Of a stretch of 64,000 nucleotides of DNA, positions 22,601 through 34,172 are shown piece after piece. The DNA is taken from contig NZ_CP033831.1 in assembly GCF_003812745.1 (NCBI RefSeq), forward strand, positions 1,612,001 through 1,676,000, in the 5' to 3' direction. Position 1 is the first letter of the stretch; every line of letters starts with the position of its first letter. This DNA comes from Serratia sp. FDAARGOS_506 (GTDB taxonomy: Bacteria > Pseudomonadota > Gammaproteobacteria > Enterobacterales > Enterobacteriaceae). Below the pieces are notes generated by a model that did no database searches, was not told the origin of the DNA, and worked only from the letters and a program-made list of their open reading frames with translations. A program made the position numbers and the translations under genes.

Positions 22601-23077
22601 CTGAGCGTCGGGCTCAATACCATGCTGTGGCACTATCAGAAGGATTTGAGCGGCTATTCGCTGGGACAGGGCGGCTATTACAGCCCGCAGCAATATATGT
22701 CACTATCGCTGCCGGTCAACTATCGCCAGCGCACCGAGAACTGGTCGTGGGAGCTGGGCGGTTCAGTTTCGCTGTCCCATTCGAAAACCGACAGCCAGCG
22801 CCGCTATCCGCTGCAGGGGTTGATCCCGGATTCACTGCCCGATAAGTTCGCCGTCGAGGACGGCAGCTCCTCGAGCGGCGTCGGTTATACCCTGCGGGCG
22901 ATCGTCGAGCGCCGTCTCAGCTCGCACTGGACGCTCGGTGCCGGCATCGACATTCAGCAGGCGAAGGACTATACGCCGAGCCACGCGTTGATTTATCTGC
23001 GTTATTCTCTGGCCGGCTGGCAGGGGGATCTCGATTTGCCGCCGCAGCCGTTGACGCCTTACGCCGACTTCAAGTAA
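19604..23077 (+). CDS. bcsC: Cellulose export outer-membrane porin BcsC
   Basis: This exports cellulose across the outer membrane. The ATG at 19604 gives 1157 residues, exactly the E. coli length, with GGGA 6 bases upstream; a GTG at 19592 would add only four. A signal peptide (ending near PQARAA) precedes a long array of TPR repeats (about residues 40-750) that forms a periplasmic superhelix. The C-terminal 16-strand beta-barrel begins near [19 protein letters not shown] and ends in YADFK. It is the last bcs gene and is followed by two hairpins before pdeK. Confidence 0.95.
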   Translation: MHNFKINWLNLIPLSLAMLPQARAAEAVAPEQWLLEQVRIGEAGNKDDLVRQSLYRLELMDPNNPDVIAARMRLALRQGNMALAQQQLDKLKTLAPQSSAYRQAEMNMLLTQPETRQKLQQARLMATAGRLPEAKAQYDALFHGEPPTLELAVEYWRLVARLPGQEAKALKQLQALDQQYSGNVALRMSLARMLFSQNQDAQAYELLQKIAADPAGRGDAADLWLDKVKAMPVSAQSVAALNRFLGVFDTGDQATSAREELARQQKLLADPAYQARVRGLARVDKGGSRAAIPELQKALAATPNDAEVLGALGQAYSRAGNRPQALKLFRQALAADKNGYDSGKWQSLIKSTSYWLAIDEGDKALKAGNLALARQKYQQARQLDDSDGDAFIGLGDVAVASKDDAAAEGFYQQALRRDPGNGSALRGLVNLYQRQSPEKSLAFLNGLPRSQQAKLRSTLDGLRLDMLKQQAEALAAQQQWQQAAEIYRRAQPMDPDDVWLTYRYAQALRQAGQPQQADALFRQLAQRQRTNPQLAYAYALYLSGSDRDDQALAQLNALPAAQWNDNMRELAQRLKMQTVIDHAERLRAAGDEPAAEAYLRRQPADTRIDLLLADWALARGEYAAALDDYQRVKRREPNNPDAQLGEIEAYVAQGDLEAARQRLKTEPQPQDASLNSQRRVANAWGAVGDPQQAEALFDRLKTAAASEPVGQTKALIYRDAARLERVQRQPERAQQDYRQAMVASGITPTLPQDNDTYTSLTRNNPGDDWLKRGIRSDAADLYRQQDVNVTLDHDYWRSSGTGGISDFNAHDTMLQVDMPLYDGRAFLRTDTVQLDAGRFSTDGSGNYYETFGTCHTQGCRGDEHQKTTGTSVAAGWKNDRWAADIGTTPMGFEVVDWTGGLAYSGDWNHIGWTLAASRRPISSSLLAFGGAKDPNTGTTWGGVRATGVSLSASYDRGEANGVWADLSAHQITGKNVADNQRQRLMAGYYYKLINEDNRRLSVGLNTMLWHYQKDLSGYSLGQGGYYSPQQYMSLSLPVNYRQRTENWSWELGGSVSLSHSKTDSQRRYPLQGLIPDSLPDKFAVEDGSSSSGVGYTLRAIVERRLSSHWTLGAGIDIQQAKDYTPSHALIYLRYSLAGWQGDLDLPPQPLTPYADFK

Positions 23078-23102
23078 CCGGGAGGGGGAAGATTCGGAGT
23101 GT

Positions 23103-23135
23103 CGGACACCAGGGAGTTTTGTTACCCTGTGTCCG
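23103..23135 (+). other. Hairpin after bcsC
   Basis: CGGACACCAGGG and CCCTGTGTCCG pair with one bulged base around a T-rich loop. There is no terminal T-run, so it may be an mRNA 3' stabiliser rather than a terminator. Confidence 0.5.
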
Positions 23136-23246
23136 GGTCGCGTTTGTTCGCTTTAGGAAAAGACTGAAACCCGCGATTTTCTTGGTTTTGCCTGCGGCAT
23201 AGCCAGATAAAAACAGCCGATGATCGAGTATACTCAGCCCGGTTCG

Positions 23247-23276
23247 AGGGGGCGGGTGAGAGTCAGCCCCCTTTTT
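23247..23276 (+). terminator. Terminator between bcsC and pdeK
   Basis: AGGGGGC and GCCCCCT flank a short loop and are followed by a T-run. It ends bcsRQABZC 29 bases before the pdeK start, so pdeK expression depends on readthrough or on a promoter within this stretch. Confidence 0.75.
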
Positions 23277-23305
23277 GTTTCAGCCCGATTTAACGGAGAG
23301 CAGGT

Positions 23306-25312
23306 TTGCGGGTCAGGCGTTCGTTAACGATTAAGCAGATGGCGACAGTGTCCGGCGTGGCGCTGGTCACGATCTGTATCTTTATCGTGATCCAGTTATT
23401 CCACTTTGTGCAGCAGCGCAGGGATGACTACGCCCAACAACTGGAGAATATCGCTCACTCCGTGCGTCAGCCGCTGGCGGAAGCGGTGCTGCGTATGGAC
23501 GTGCCGGAAGCCAAAAAGGTACTGAACACGCTGTTGCCGGTCGGCATTCTGAGCCGGGCGGATATCGTATTGCCGAACGAGTTTCAGGCGCTGCACGCCA
23601 ATTTCCCGCCGGAACGACCGGTACCGACGCTGATCGCCCGGCTATTTGAACTGCCGATCCAAATTTCCGTACCGCTCTATTCGCTGGAGCGGGTGCCGGC
23701 CAACCAGCAGCCGCTGGCCTATCTGGTGCTGCAGGCCGATTCGTTCCGCATGTACCAATTTATCCTCAGCATTTTGTCGACCATGTTGTCGACCTACCTG
23801 CTGCTGGCGCTGATCCTGTCGGTGGCTATCACCTGGTGCATGAACCGGCTGATGGTGCATCCGCTGCGCGCGATGGCCAAGGAGCTGGAAAACATCTCGC
23901 AGGACGAAGCGCCCTACCATCAGCTGATGCTGCCGGCGCTGCACCAGGATGACGAGCTCGGCCTGCTGGTGCGCAACTATAACCGCAATCAACAGACGCT
24001 GGCCAAGGCGCATGCCGACATGAGCCGCCTCAGCACCCGCCATCCGGTGACCGAACTGCCGAATCCGGCGTTGCTGAACGCGTTGCTGGAACAGCATATC
24101 GCTTCCAGCCTGCGCCCCGAGCGTTTTAACCTGCTGGTGATCGGCATCGAGACGCTGCATGAGGCCTCGGGCGTGATGAGCCCGGCGATGCGCGAAGCGT
24201 TGCTGTTGGCGCTGGCGAAGAAGCTGCGCGGCTGCATTGACGAAAACGGCGTGCTGGCGCAGCTGAGCAATACCGAATTCGCCATCCTGGCCAAAGGCAC
24301 CGAGCGGCCGTTCCACGCCATGCAGCTGGCGCGGCGCATCATGGCGGAGATTAACGCGCCGTTGACGCTGGAAGGGCTGGCGCTGCGGCCCAACGCCAGC
24401 ATCGGCATCGCGCACTACCTCAATCAGGGGGAAAGTGCGGAACAACTGCTGCGCAGCGCCACCTCGGCGATGATGTCTGCGCACCGCGAAGGCAAAAATC
24501 AGATCCTGTTCTTCGAACCCAGCCTGACGGAACGCACGCAGAAGCGGCTGACGCAGGAGAGCGAGATTTTGCACGCCATCGAGCAGCGGTATTTCACGCT
24601 GTTCCTGCAGCCGCAGATCGACATGCAGTCCAACGAGGTGATCGGCGCCGAAGCGCTGCTACGGTGGCAGCAGTATGACGGCAGCTATACGCTGCCGGCC
24701 GACGTTATCCCGCTCGCGGAAGAGCTGGGTGTGATCGTGCCCCTCGGCAACTGGGTGCTGGAAGAGTCTTGCCGTATCCTGGCGGACTGGCAGCAACGCG
24801 GCATTGAGCTGCCGCTGGCGGTCAACGTTTCCGGTCTTCAGATGCAGGACGAGGCGTTCGTTCCGCATCTGAAAAATCTGTTGGCGCAGTATCGGATCGA
24901 CCCGCGCAAGTTGCTGCTGGAGATTACCGAGACGGTACGCATCGACGATCTCGACCGCGCGCTGGCGTTGCTGCGTGAGCTGCACGATCTGGGACTGTCG
25001 ATCGCGCTGGACGATTTCGGCATGGGCTACTCCAGCCTTGAATACCTGAACCGTTTGAAATCCCTGCCGATCGATTTGATTAAAATCGACCGCAGCTTCA
25101 TTCAGGGGTTGCCGGCCGACGATGCGATGGTGCGCATCGTCAGTTCGATCTCCGAAGTGCTGGCGTTGCCGGTGATGGCCGAAGGCGTGGAAAACGCCGA
25201 GCAGCGCGACTGGCTGCTGCAGCACGGCATTCGCAGCGGGCAAGGGTTCCTGTTCGCCCGGCCGCTGCCGCGCGAAGCGTTCGAAGCCGAGTTTTGCCGC
25301 GCGGCGCCGTAA
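23306..25312 (+). CDS. pdeK: c-di-GMP phosphodiesterase PdeK (YhjK/HmsP type)
   Basis: This membrane-bound enzyme is expected to hydrolyse c-di-GMP and thereby oppose BcsA and BcsE. The TTG start at 23306 gives 668 residues; the preceding GGAG and the match of the N-terminus to Yersinia HmsP favour it over the ATG 11 codons later. Two membrane helices (about 15-35 and 155-178) flank a periplasmic sensor region, followed by a HAMP-like segment. The GGDEF domain is degenerate: the motif reads SNTEF at 321-325. The EAL domain is intact (EAL at 449-451, DDFGMGYSSLEYL, KIDRSFI). The position next to bcsC is the same in E. coli. Confidence 0.93.
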   Translation: MRVRRSLTIKQMATVSGVALVTICIFIVIQLFHFVQQRRDDYAQQLENIAHSVRQPLAEAVLRMDVPEAKKVLNTLLPVGILSRADIVLPNEFQALHANFPPERPVPTLIARLFELPIQISVPLYSLERVPANQQPLAYLVLQADSFRMYQFILSILSTMLSTYLLLALILSVAITWCMNRLMVHPLRAMAKELENISQDEAPYHQLMLPALHQDDELGLLVRNYNRNQQTLAKAHADMSRLSTRHPVTELPNPALLNALLEQHIASSLRPERFNLLVIGIETLHEASGVMSPAMREALLLALAKKLRGCIDENGVLAQLSNTEFAILAKGTERPFHAMQLARRIMAEINAPLTLEGLALRPNASIGIAHYLNQGESAEQLLRSATSAMMSAHREGKNQILFFEPSLTERTQKRLTQESEILHAIEQRYFTLFLQPQIDMQSNEVIGAEALLRWQQYDGSYTLPADVIPLAEELGVIVPLGNWVLEESCRILADWQQRGIELPLAVNVSGLQMQDEAFVPHLKNLLAQYRIDPRKLLLEITETVRIDDLDRALALLRELHDLGLSIALDDFGMGYSSLEYLNRLKSLPIDLIKIDRSFIQGLPADDAMVRIVSSISEVLALPVMAEGVENAEQRDWLLQHGIRSGQGFLFARPLPREAFEAEFCRAAP

Positions 25313-25585
25313 GCGCCGTCTTACCTTTCCGGTACTTTTCCCCGTCCGAAAATCGCTACTCTCCATCTACCTCTTTTGCGTTAGTGCAAACAAAGGCTTA
25401 CGCAATTTTCAGTTTTGCATCCAGACTGACGCGTTTCAGCTCTTAAATTCACATCAACTCCGCGGGGTGGGTGCAACAAATTATTTCCATGTTGTTAAGT
25501 GGGTGTTATTTTCCGCGCAAGCAATGAACAGGCTGGATTTTTAGACTGCTGCCTGGTGCGTGTCTTCCCCCCATAGGATGTTCAT
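25313..25585 (+). promoter_or_regulatory. dctA upstream region
   Basis: These 273 bases hold no gene. An inverted repeat TTTGC-GTTAGT-GCAAA is at 25375-25390. E. coli dctA is controlled by CRP and the DcuSR system, but I cannot identify a clear CRP or DcuR box. AGGA upstream of 25586 serves as ribosome binding site. Confidence 0.4.
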
Positions 25586-26872
25586 ATGAAAACAACGATC
25601 TTTAAGAGCCTCTATTTTCAGGTGCTGACGGCGATCACGCTGGGCATCCTGCTTGGCCATTTCTATCCTGACCTCGGCGCCGAGATGAAACCTCTGGGCG
25701 ATGGCTTCGTCAAACTGATCAAGATGATTATCGCCCCGGTGATCTTCTGCACCGTGGTGACCGGCATCGCCGGCATGGAAAGCATGAAGGCGGTGGGCCG
25801 CACCGGCGCCATCGCACTGCTGTATTTTGAAATCGTCAGCACCATCGCGCTGATTATCGGTCTGGTGATCGTCAACCTGGTGCAACCGGGCGCCGGCATG
25901 AACGTCGATCCCGGCACGCTGGACGCCAAAGCGGTAGCGGTCTATGCCGAGCAGGCGCAGCAGCAGGGTATCATCCCGTTCCTGCTGGATATCATCCCCG
26001 GCAGCGTGATCGGCGCGTTCGCCAGCGGCAACATTCTTCAGGTGCTGCTGTTCGCGGTGTTGTTCGGTTTCGCGCTGCATCGTCTGGGCGAGAAGGGGCA
26101 GCTGATCTTTAACGTGATCGACAGCTTCTCGCGGGTGATCTTCGGCATCATCAACATGATCATGCGCCTGGCCCCGCTGGGAGCCTTTGGCGCCATGGCG
26201 TTTACCATCGGTAAATACGGCGTCGGCACCCTGGTGCAACTTGGTCAGCTGATCGTGTGCTTCTATATCACCTGTATCCTGTTCGTAGTGGTGGTGTTGG
26301 GCAGCATCGCCCGCGCCAATGGCTTCAGCATCTTCAAATTCGTCAACTACATCAAAGAAGAGCTGCTGATCGTGCTGGGGACCTCATCGTCAGAGTCCGC
26401 GCTGCCGCGCATGCTGGATAAAATGGAGAAGCTGGGCTGCAAGAAATCGGTGGTGGGACTTGTGATCCCGACCGGGTACTCCTTTAACCTGGACGGCACG
26501 TCTATCTACCTGACCATGGCCGCGGTGTTCATCGCGCAGGCGACCAATACCCACATGGACATCATGCATCAGGTTACCCTGCTGGTGGTGCTATTGCTCT
26601 CCTCCAAAGGGGCGGCGGGCGTGACCGGCAGCGGCTTTATCGTGCTGGCCGCCACCATCTCCGCCGTCGGCCATCTGCCGTTGGCCGGTCTGGCGCTGAT
26701 CCTCGGCATCGACCGCTTCATGTCGGAAGCCCGCGCGCTGACCAACCTGGTGGGCAACGGGGTGGCGACCGTGGTGGTGGCGAAGTGGTGCGACCAACTG
26801 GATGAGAAACAGCTGAAAGACACGCTGAACAACAAAAACGCCGGCGCGGACAAAACGCTGCCTTCCGCTTGA
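25586..26872 (+). CDS. dctA: C4-dicarboxylate transport protein DctA
   Basis: This inner-membrane symporter takes up succinate, fumarate, malate and aspartate under aerobic conditions. Its 428 residues match E. coli DctA. The DAACS-family features are present: the serine-rich hairpin [13 protein letters not shown], the NLDGTSIY cation/substrate segment and the helical re-entrant loop [19 protein letters not shown]. It is a single-gene unit ending in a strong hairpin and conserved in order between pdeK and yhjJ, as in E. coli. Confidence 0.97.
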   Translation: MKTTIFKSLYFQVLTAITLGILLGHFYPDLGAEMKPLGDGFVKLIKMIIAPVIFCTVVTGIAGMESMKAVGRTGAIALLYFEIVSTIALIIGLVIVNLVQPGAGMNVDPGTLDAKAVAVYAEQAQQQGIIPFLLDIIPGSVIGAFASGNILQVLLFAVLFGFALHRLGEKGQLIFNVIDSFSRVIFGIINMIMRLAPLGAFGAMAFTIGKYGVGTLVQLGQLIVCFYITCILFVVVVLGSIARANGFSIFKFVNYIKEELLIVLGTSSSESALPRMLDKMEKLGCKKSVVGLVIPTGYSFNLDGTSIYLTMAAVFIAQATNTHMDIMHQVTLLVVLLLSSKGAAGVTGSGFIVLAATISAVGHLPLAGLALILGIDRFMSEARALTNLVGNGVATVVVAKWCDQLDEKQLKDTLNNKNAGADKTLPSA

Positions 26873-26884
26873 TATTGGCGGCAC

Positions 26885-26912
26885 CTTACCGGCCGCAGCC
26901 GCGGCCGGTAAG
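26885..26912 (+). terminator. Hairpin after dctA
   Basis: CTTACCGGCCGC and GCGGCCGGTAAG form a perfect 12-bp stem with a 4-base loop, 12 bases after the dctA stop. No T-run follows, so termination efficiency is uncertain. Confidence 0.6.
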
Positions 26913-26970
26913 GGAAACCCCCTGCCTCGTAACGATTTCTTGCATTAAAAACCCCGCTATCTATTATTTT

Positions 26971-27085
26971 TCACTCTAATGAGTGACATCCGCAAAGGCG
27001 CGCGGTCTAACACGATGGTACACTTTCTGCTTTCCGCCCCACTGTGAAACTCAGGGCGTATTTTTATGATTCCATTGAATGGAAT
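26971..27085. promoter_or_regulatory. Two palindromes upstream of yhjJ
   Basis: TCACTC-TAAT-GAGTGA lies at 26971-26986 and a perfect 17-base palindrome ATTCCATT-G-AATGGAAT at 27069-27085. The latter is 48 bases before the yhjJ start codon. Both look like operator sites for dimeric regulators. I do not recognise the regulators. Confidence 0.5.
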
Positions 27086-27132
27086 ACACGCATTTGCATA
27101 AGAAATTGGATAGTCATTAAGTAGGGGTTCAC

Positions 27133-28635
27133 ATGCAGGGCACCAGAATTCATCTTATAGTTGGTGGGCTGCTATTGGCTGCAGCCAGTAGCAGCGTGCA
27201 GGCTGAAGCACTACAACCCGATCCTGCCTGGCAGCAGGGGTCGCTGGCCAACGGGTTTTCATGGCAGATTCTCGATACGCCGCAGCGGCCAAGCGACCGC
27301 GTGGAGCTGCGGTTGATCGTCAATACCGGCTCCCTGGTGGAGTCTTCGCAGCAGACCGGCTTCGCCCACCTGCTGCCGCGGCTGGCGTTGGCGCGCAGCG
27401 AAAGCTTCACCGCGCCGCAGCTGCGCGCCCTGTGGCAACAGAGCGTGGATAACGAGCGGCCGTTGCCGCCGGCTATCATCTCGTATGATTTCACCATGTA
27501 TAACCTGAGCCTGCCGAACAACCGACCCGACCTGTTGAAGGAAGCGCTGGCCTGGCTGGCGGACACCACCGGCAAACTGGCGATCGACGAGCATACGGTG
27601 CACGCGGTGATGAATTCCAGCATCAATCCGGTCGGCACTTTCCCGCCCAATACCAAAGACGCTTGGTGGCGGTACCGCCTGAAAGGCTCGACGCTGCTGG
27701 CGCACGATCCGGCGCAGCCGGCGAAACGGCCGGTCAATCTCGAGCAGCTGAAGAAATTCTATCAACAGTGGTATACCCCGGACGCCATGACGCTGTTCGT
27801 GGTCGGTAAGGTGGACAGCCGCAGCCTGGGTGAACAGATCAACAAGGCGTTCTCGCCGCTGCAGGGAAAACGTGAAACCCCGGCCCCGATGCCGACGCTC
27901 ACTCCGCTGCCGCAGCAGCCGGTAAGCCTGATCAGCGAGCAGGTGAAGCAGGATACGCTGTCTATCATGTGGGATTCGCCGTGGCACCCGATTCGCGATT
28001 CGCAGAGTCTGCTCCGCTACTGGCGTGGCGATCTTGCCCGCGAGGCGCTGTTCTGGCATCTCCAGCAGACGCTGGAAAAAAGCGACCAGAAGAACCTGCA
28101 TCTGGGCTTTGACTGCCGTGTGCAGTATCAGCGTGGGCAGTGTGCCATCCATCTGGATACGCCGAACAACAACCTGAACGGTAGCCTGGGCTTTATCGCC
28201 CGCGAGCTGGCCAACGTGCGTGACAACGGCCTGTCCAAAGAGGAATTCGATGCGCTGCTGGCGCAGAAAAACGATCAGCTGAGCAAGCTGTTCGCGACCT
28301 ACGCCCGCACCGACACCGACGTGCTGATGAGCCAGCGCCTGCGGTCGCAGCAGAGCGGGGTGGTGGATATCGCGCCGGAGCTATATCAGAAGCTGCGCCA
28401 GGAGTTCCTGTCCAGCCTGACGCTGGAGACGCTGAATCAGGCGCTGAAGCTGCAGCTTTCTCAGGAGGCAACGCTGGTGCTGATGCAGCCGAAGGGCGAG
28501 CCGGAAATGAGCATGAAGCAGCTGCAGGAAACCTATGACGGCATCATGATGCCGGCGCCGGCGGTGGTGACGGAAGAAGCCAAGCCGGCCGACACCGCGG
28601 TGGCTGCGCCGGCGACGGACGCCGGCGCGCAATAA
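27133..28635 (+). CDS. yhjJ: M16-family peptidase-like protein YhjJ, probably inactive
   Basis: This 500-residue periplasmic protein (signal peptide ending near SSSVQA) has the two-lobed M16 (insulinase/MPP) fold. The M16 zinc motif HxxEH would fall in TGFAHLLPRLALARS and is replaced by HLLPR, so metal binding and proteolysis are unlikely. The E. coli homologue lacks it at the same place. Highly conserved parts include LPNNRPDLLKEAL, KDAWWRYRLKGSTLL and FYQQWYTPDAMTLFVVG. The function is unknown. It is probably a monocistronic gene; the next gene (ppiC) converges on it. Confidence 0.9.
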   Translation: MQGTRIHLIVGGLLLAAASSSVQAEALQPDPAWQQGSLANGFSWQILDTPQRPSDRVELRLIVNTGSLVESSQQTGFAHLLPRLALARSESFTAPQLRALWQQSVDNERPLPPAIISYDFTMYNLSLPNNRPDLLKEALAWLADTTGKLAIDEHTVHAVMNSSINPVGTFPPNTKDAWWRYRLKGSTLLAHDPAQPAKRPVNLEQLKKFYQQWYTPDAMTLFVVGKVDSRSLGEQINKAFSPLQGKRETPAPMPTLTPLPQQPVSLISEQVKQDTLSIMWDSPWHPIRDSQSLLRYWRGDLAREALFWHLQQTLEKSDQKNLHLGFDCRVQYQRGQCAIHLDTPNNNLNGSLGFIARELANVRDNGLSKEEFDALLAQKNDQLSKLFATYARTDTDVLMSQRLRSQQSGVVDIAPELYQKLRQEFLSSLTLETLNQALKLQLSQEATLVLMQPKGEPEMSMKQLQETYDGIMMPAPAVVTEEAKPADTAVAAPATDAGAQ

Positions 28636-28643
28636 TTCGCAGC

Positions 28644-28661
28644 AGGGGGCTCAGGCCCCCT
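28644..28661. terminator. Hairpin between convergent yhjJ and ppiC
   Basis: AGGGGG ... CCCCCT pairs around CTCAGG in the 25 bases between the two stops and touches the ppiC stop codon. It could serve both strands, although no T-run is present. Confidence 0.5.
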
Positions 28662-28942
28662 CAGTTGCGGTACAGCACTTTGATGATGTGGTAACCGAAC
28701 TGGGTTTTGACCGGGCCGTAAGGTTTGAGCAGCGGGATGCTGAACACCGCTTTATCGAACGCCGGCACCATCGCGCCCTTGTTGAATTCGCCCAGCGAGC
28801 CGCCGTTGCGTTTTGACGGGCAGCTCGAGTATTTGCGCGCCAGCGTGTCGAAGCTGACGCCGCGCTTCAGCTTGGCCAGCAGCTCGTTGGCCAGCTTTTC
28901 ATTGTCTACCAGAATGTGCAGGGCGCACGCCGTTTTTGCCAT
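28661..28942 (-). CDS. ppiC: Peptidyl-prolyl cis-trans isomerase PpiC (parvulin)
   Basis: This is a single-domain cytosolic parvulin that accelerates prolyl isomerisation. The ATG complementary to 28940-28942 gives 93 residues, the E. coli length. An upstream in-frame extension of 18 residues is not credible. The rotamase core is visible in [36 protein letters not shown] and the C-terminal [14 protein letters not shown]. It is divergent from rep across about 109 bases. Confidence 0.96.
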   Translation of the reverse strand: MAKTACALHILVDNEKLANELLAKLKRGVSFDTLARKYSSCPSKRNGGSLGEFNKGAMVPAFDKAVFSIPLLKPYGPVKTQFGYHIIKVLYRN

Positions 28943-29051
28943 GGTAATGCCTTTGTCGATGCGAAAATTGCGCTGATTATACCCGCTAAATCTCATCGGC
29001 GCTTTCTGCTACAATTCCCTTCCACGTTTTACAGTCGAGCAAGCCAGCACC

Positions 29052-31076
29052 ATGCGATTAAACCCCAGCCAACAACAAGCCGTCGAATTCGTTACCGGGC
29101 CCTGCCTGGTGTTGGCCGGTGCCGGTTCCGGCAAGACGCGCGTTATCACCAACAAGATAGCCCACCTGATCCATCATTGCGGCTATCAGGCGCGGCACAT
29201 CGCCGCCGTGACCTTTACCAACAAGGCCGCACGCGAGATGAAAGAGCGCGTGTCGCAAACCCTGGGGCGTAAAGAGGCGCGTGGGCTGATGATTTCCACC
29301 TTCCATACCCTGGGGCTGGAGATCATCAAACGGGAATATGTGGCGTTGGGGATGAAATCCAACTTCTCGCTGTTCGATGACCAGGATCAGTTGGCGCTGT
29401 TGAAAGAGCTGACCGAAAAGTGGCTGGAAAGCGACAAAACGCTGGTGGCGCAGCTGATCTCGACCATCTCCAACTGGAAAAACGACCTGATCGATCCTCA
29501 GCGGGCGGCGGAGCTGGCGCGCTCGGAGCGCGACAAGCTGTTCGCCCACTGCTACGGCCTGTATCACGCCCATATGCGGGCGTGCAACGTGCTGGACTTC
29601 GACGACCTGATCCTGTTGCCGACGCTGTTGCTGCAACGCAATGAAGAGGTGCGCGAGCGCTGGCAGCAGCGCATCCGCTATCTGCTGGTAGATGAATACC
29701 AGGATACCAACACCAGCCAGTACGAGCTGGTGAAACTGTTGGTGGGCAACCGCGCGCGCTTTACCGTGGTGGGCGACGATGACCAGTCGATCTACTCCTG
29801 GCGCGGCGCGCGGCCGCAGAACCTGGTGCTGCTGAAGGAAGATTTCCCGGCGCTGCAGGTGATTAAGCTGGAGCAAAACTACCGTTCCAGCGAACGCATC
29901 CTGAAGGCGGCCAACATTCTGATCGCCAATAACCCGCACGTGTTTGAAAAACGGCTGTTTTCCGAGTTGGGGTATGGCGAAGAACTGAAGGTGGTGACCG
30001 CCAACAACGAGGATCATGAAGCCGAGCGGGTGGTGGGGGAGCTGATCGCCCACCACTTCGTGAAAAAGACCAACTACGGCGATTATGCGATCCTGTACCG
30101 TGGCAACCACCAGTCGCGGGTGTTTGAAAAGATGCTGATGCAGAACCGTATCCCGTACAAGATTTCCGGCGGTACGTCGTTCTTCTCTCGCCCAGAGATC
30201 AAGGATCTGCTGGCCTACCTGCGCGTGCTGACCAACCCGGACGACGACAGCGCCTTCCTGCGCATCGTCAATACCCCCAAGCGCGAGATCGGCCCGGCGA
30301 CGCTGCAGAAACTCGGCGAATGGGCCAACCAGCGCAACAAGAGTTTATTCCACGCCAGTTTCGATCTGGGGCTGAGCCAGCACTTGACCGGGCGCGGGCT
30401 GGAGTCATTGCAGCGCTTTACCCACTGGCTCGGCGGCATCGCCCAGCAGGCGGAGCGTGAGCCGGTGGCGGCGGTGCGCGATCTGATCCGTGGCGTGGAT
30501 TATGAGAGCTGGCTGTTTGAAACCTCGACCAGCCCGAAGGCTGCCGAAATGCGGATGAAGAACGTCAACACGCTGTTCGGCTGGATGACAGAGATGCTGG
30601 AAGGCAACGATTTGGACGAGCCGATGACGCTGACCCAGGTGGTGACGCGCTTCACCCTGCGCGACATGATGGAGCGCGGTGAAAGCGAAGAAGAGTTGGA
30701 TCAGGTACAGCTGATGACGCTGCATGCCTCCAAGGGGCTGGAGTTCCCCTACGTGTTCCTGGTGGGCATGGAAGAGGGCCTGCTGCCGCACCAGAGCAGC
30801 ATCGATGAAGATAATGTCGATGAAGAGCGGCGTCTGGCCTATGTGGGGATCACCCGCGCGCAAAAAGAGCTGATTTTCACCCTGTGCCGCGAGCGCCGTC
30901 AGTACGGTGAGCTGGTGCGGCCGGAGCCGAGCCGCTTCCTGCTGGAACTGCCGCAGGATGATTTGGCGTGGGAAACCGAGCGCAAAGTGGTGAGCCCGCA
31001 GGAGCGGATGCAGAAGGGGCAGAGCCATCTGGCCAATATCCGCGCCCAGCTGGCCAAGGCCAAAGGTGGGAATTAA
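29052..31076 (+). CDS. rep: ATP-dependent DNA helicase Rep
   Basis: This superfamily 1 3'-5' helicase assists replication forks through protein barriers. Its 674 residues contain the SF1A motifs in order: Q motif LNPSQQQAV, Walker A AGAGSGKT, Ia [63 protein letters not shown] and [17 protein letters not shown]. It is distinct from uvrD at the right end of the window. It is convergent with gppA, with hairpin 31098-31133 between them. Confidence 0.97.
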   Translation: MRLNPSQQQAVEFVTGPCLVLAGAGSGKTRVITNKIAHLIHHCGYQARHIAAVTFTNKAAREMKERVSQTLGRKEARGLMISTFHTLGLEIIKREYVALGMKSNFSLFDDQDQLALLKELTEKWLESDKTLVAQLISTISNWKNDLIDPQRAAELARSERDKLFAHCYGLYHAHMRACNVLDFDDLILLPTLLLQRNEEVRERWQQRIRYLLVDEYQDTNTSQYELVKLLVGNRARFTVVGDDDQSIYSWRGARPQNLVLLKEDFPALQVIKLEQNYRSSERILKAANILIANNPHVFEKRLFSELGYGEELKVVTANNEDHEAERVVGELIAHHFVKKTNYGDYAILYRGNHQSRVFEKMLMQNRIPYKISGGTSFFSRPEIKDLLAYLRVLTNPDDDSAFLRIVNTPKREIGPATLQKLGEWANQRNKSLFHASFDLGLSQHLTGRGLESLQRFTHWLGGIAQQAEREPVAAVRDLIRGVDYESWLFETSTSPKAAEMRMKNVNTLFGWMTEMLEGNDLDEPMTLTQVVTRFTLRDMMERGESEEELDQVQLMTLHASKGLEFPYVFLVGMEEGLLPHQSSIDEDNVDEERRLAYVGITRAQKELIFTLCRERRQYGELVRPEPSRFLLELPQDDLAWETERKVVSPQERMQKGQSHLANIRAQLAKAKGGN

Positions 31077-31097
31077 AAAAACAGGGCTAGATTACTG

Positions 31098-31133
31098 ACA
31101 AAGGAGGAAAAAGCGTGGTTTTTCCTCCTTTGT
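31098..31133. terminator. Long perfect hairpin between rep and gppA
   Basis: ACAAAGGAGGAAAAA and TTTTTCCTCCTTTGT form a 15-bp perfect stem with a 6-base loop, 21 bases after the rep stop and 119 bases beyond the gppA stop. The U-rich arm is in the stem rather than after it. A second smaller hairpin, GAAAATCAA-TGAA-TTGATTTTC, is at 31145-31166. Confidence 0.6.
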
Positions 31134-31252
31134 GGTTATCAGCCGAAAATCAATGAATTGATTTTCCTTATTTTTATATGCTGCCTTCTGTAAACTTGGC
31201 AATGGCATCAGGTTTGCCATTAACCTCAGGCGCTCATCGCGCCCTGGTCATT

Positions 31253-32749
31253 TCAACGCTGTTCTTCCAACCGCAGCGTCCAGTGGACATAGCTCTGCCA
31301 GTGGCTTTCCTGCTCCAGCGCCTCGGCGCGCAGCGGATGCTGTTCCAGCCAACCCGGCGGCAAGATCACCGTCAGTTCATCGTCCTGATTGGCGCGTAAC
31401 CGCACCGCCGGCAGCGTATCGTCGCGGCGGCGGCTGGCGAAGATGATCGCCAGGCGCAAAATGCGGCACAGACGCTGCGCAGTGCGCGGCGGCAGGGCGT
31501 TTTGCTGGTTCAACAGCGACAGGTCGAGGGTGTTGCTCTGGTTTTGCAACAGGGTGGCCAGCAGTTTTTTCTGCGCCGGGGTAAAGCCGGGTAAGTCCAG
31601 GTGGCGGATCAGGTAGGCGGCGTGTTGCGGCGCCTGCTTGAAATCGACGCTGAGGCCGAGTTCGTGGATCAGACTGGCGCTGTGCAACAGCTCGCGACAT
31701 CGCGCATCCAACTGCCACTCGTTGGCGACCTGCTGCGAGAAGTTGGCGGCGAGTTGGCTGACGCGTTCGGCCTGCTCGGTGTCGATCAGGTAACGGCGCT
31801 GCAGGTTGCGGATGGTGCGGATGCGAATATCCTGCTCCACCGGCAGATGCAGCATGCCGTAAACCAGGCCTTCACGCAGCGCCCCGCCGGCCAGCATCAT
31901 GCTCTCGATGCCCAGCTCCTGGAAGATGGCCAACAGAATGGACAGTCCACTCGGGAAGACCAGCGCGCGCTCCAGCGTCAACCCTTCGATCTCCAGCTCT
32001 TCCAGCTTGCCGCACTGAATGGCGCGCTGTTTCAACTGGCGCAGTTTGGGCAGGGTGACGCGTTCATCCATGCCTTGTGCCACCATGATCTCCTGCAGCG
32101 CCTGCACGGTGCCGGAAGCGCCGACGCAGATCTGCCAACCTTGCTGGCGCAGTTGCGGTGCGATCGGCCGCACCATTTCGCGCGCGGCCTGTTCAGCGCG
32201 CTCGAAATTTTCTTGCCCGAGGTTGCGATCGCTGAAGTAGCGCTCCAGCCAGGTGACGCAGCCCATCGACAGGCTATACAGCTGCGATGCCTGCGCGCCG
32301 GTGCCGGTGACCAGTTCGGTGCTGCCGCCGCCGATGTCGACGACCAGCCGCCGATCCGGCCCGCCGGTGGTATGCGCGACGCCGTGATAAATCAGCCGCG
32401 CCTCTTCTTCGCCGCTGATCACCTGCACCGGGCAGCCGAGGATTTGCTCGGCGACCTGCAGGAACTCATCGGCGTTGGACGCCAGGCGCAACGTGGCGGT
32501 GGCGACGACGCGGATCTGCTCGCGCGGAATGTCCTGCAGGCGTTCAGAGAACAGCCGCAGGCACTGCCAGCCGCGTTGCATGGCCTCATGCGACAGGTGA
32601 TTGTTCTGATCCAGCCCGGCCGCCAGACGCACCTTGCGCTTGATCCGCGCCAAAGTCTGAATGCTGCCGGCCACCTCGCGCACCACCAACATGTGGAAGC
32701 TGTTGGAGCCGAGATCGATGGCAGCATAAAGCGTGCTGGAACTGAGCAT
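31253..32749 (-). CDS. gppA: Guanosine pentaphosphate phosphohydrolase GppA
   Basis: This converts pppGpp to ppGpp in the stringent response and also has exopolyphosphatase activity. The protein is 498 residues long. The ASKHA-fold phosphate motifs appear as [14 protein letters not shown] near the N-terminus, [12 protein letters not shown], and [12 protein letters not shown], the Ppx/GppA signature. The C-terminal half is the HD-like all-helical domain ([13 protein letters not shown]). It lies 5 bases downstream of rhlB in a two-gene unit, as in E. coli. Confidence 0.96.
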   Translation of the reverse strand: MLSSSTLYAAIDLGSNSFHMLVVREVAGSIQTLARIKRKVRLAAGLDQNNHLSHEAMQRGWQCLRLFSERLQDIPREQIRVVATATLRLASNADEFLQVAEQILGCPVQVISGEEEARLIYHGVAHTTGGPDRRLVVDIGGGSTELVTGTGAQASQLYSLSMGCVTWLERYFSDRNLGQENFERAEQAAREMVRPIAPQLRQQGWQICVGASGTVQALQEIMVAQGMDERVTLPKLRQLKQRAIQCGKLEELEIEGLTLERALVFPSGLSILLAIFQELGIESMMLAGGALREGLVYGMLHLPVEQDIRIRTIRNLQRRYLIDTEQAERVSQLAANFSQQVANEWQLDARCRELLHSASLIHELGLSVDFKQAPQHAAYLIRHLDLPGFTPAQKKLLATLLQNQSNTLDLSLLNQQNALPPRTAQRLCRILRLAIIFASRRRDDTLPAVRLRANQDDELTVILPPGWLEQHPLRAEALEQESHWQSYVHWTLRLEEQR

Positions 32750-32754
32750 GGCGA

Positions 32755-34041
<1,287 letters not shown>

Positions 34042-34172
34042 AGTGTGGTAGAATATCAGCTAACTATTGCTTTACGAAAGCACATCCGTTGAAATAAACG
34101 CGGTGCAATAAAATCACCTTGAGTTGGTTAATGCTACACCAACAAGGTAGACATAATCCTGTGGAGTAGAAC

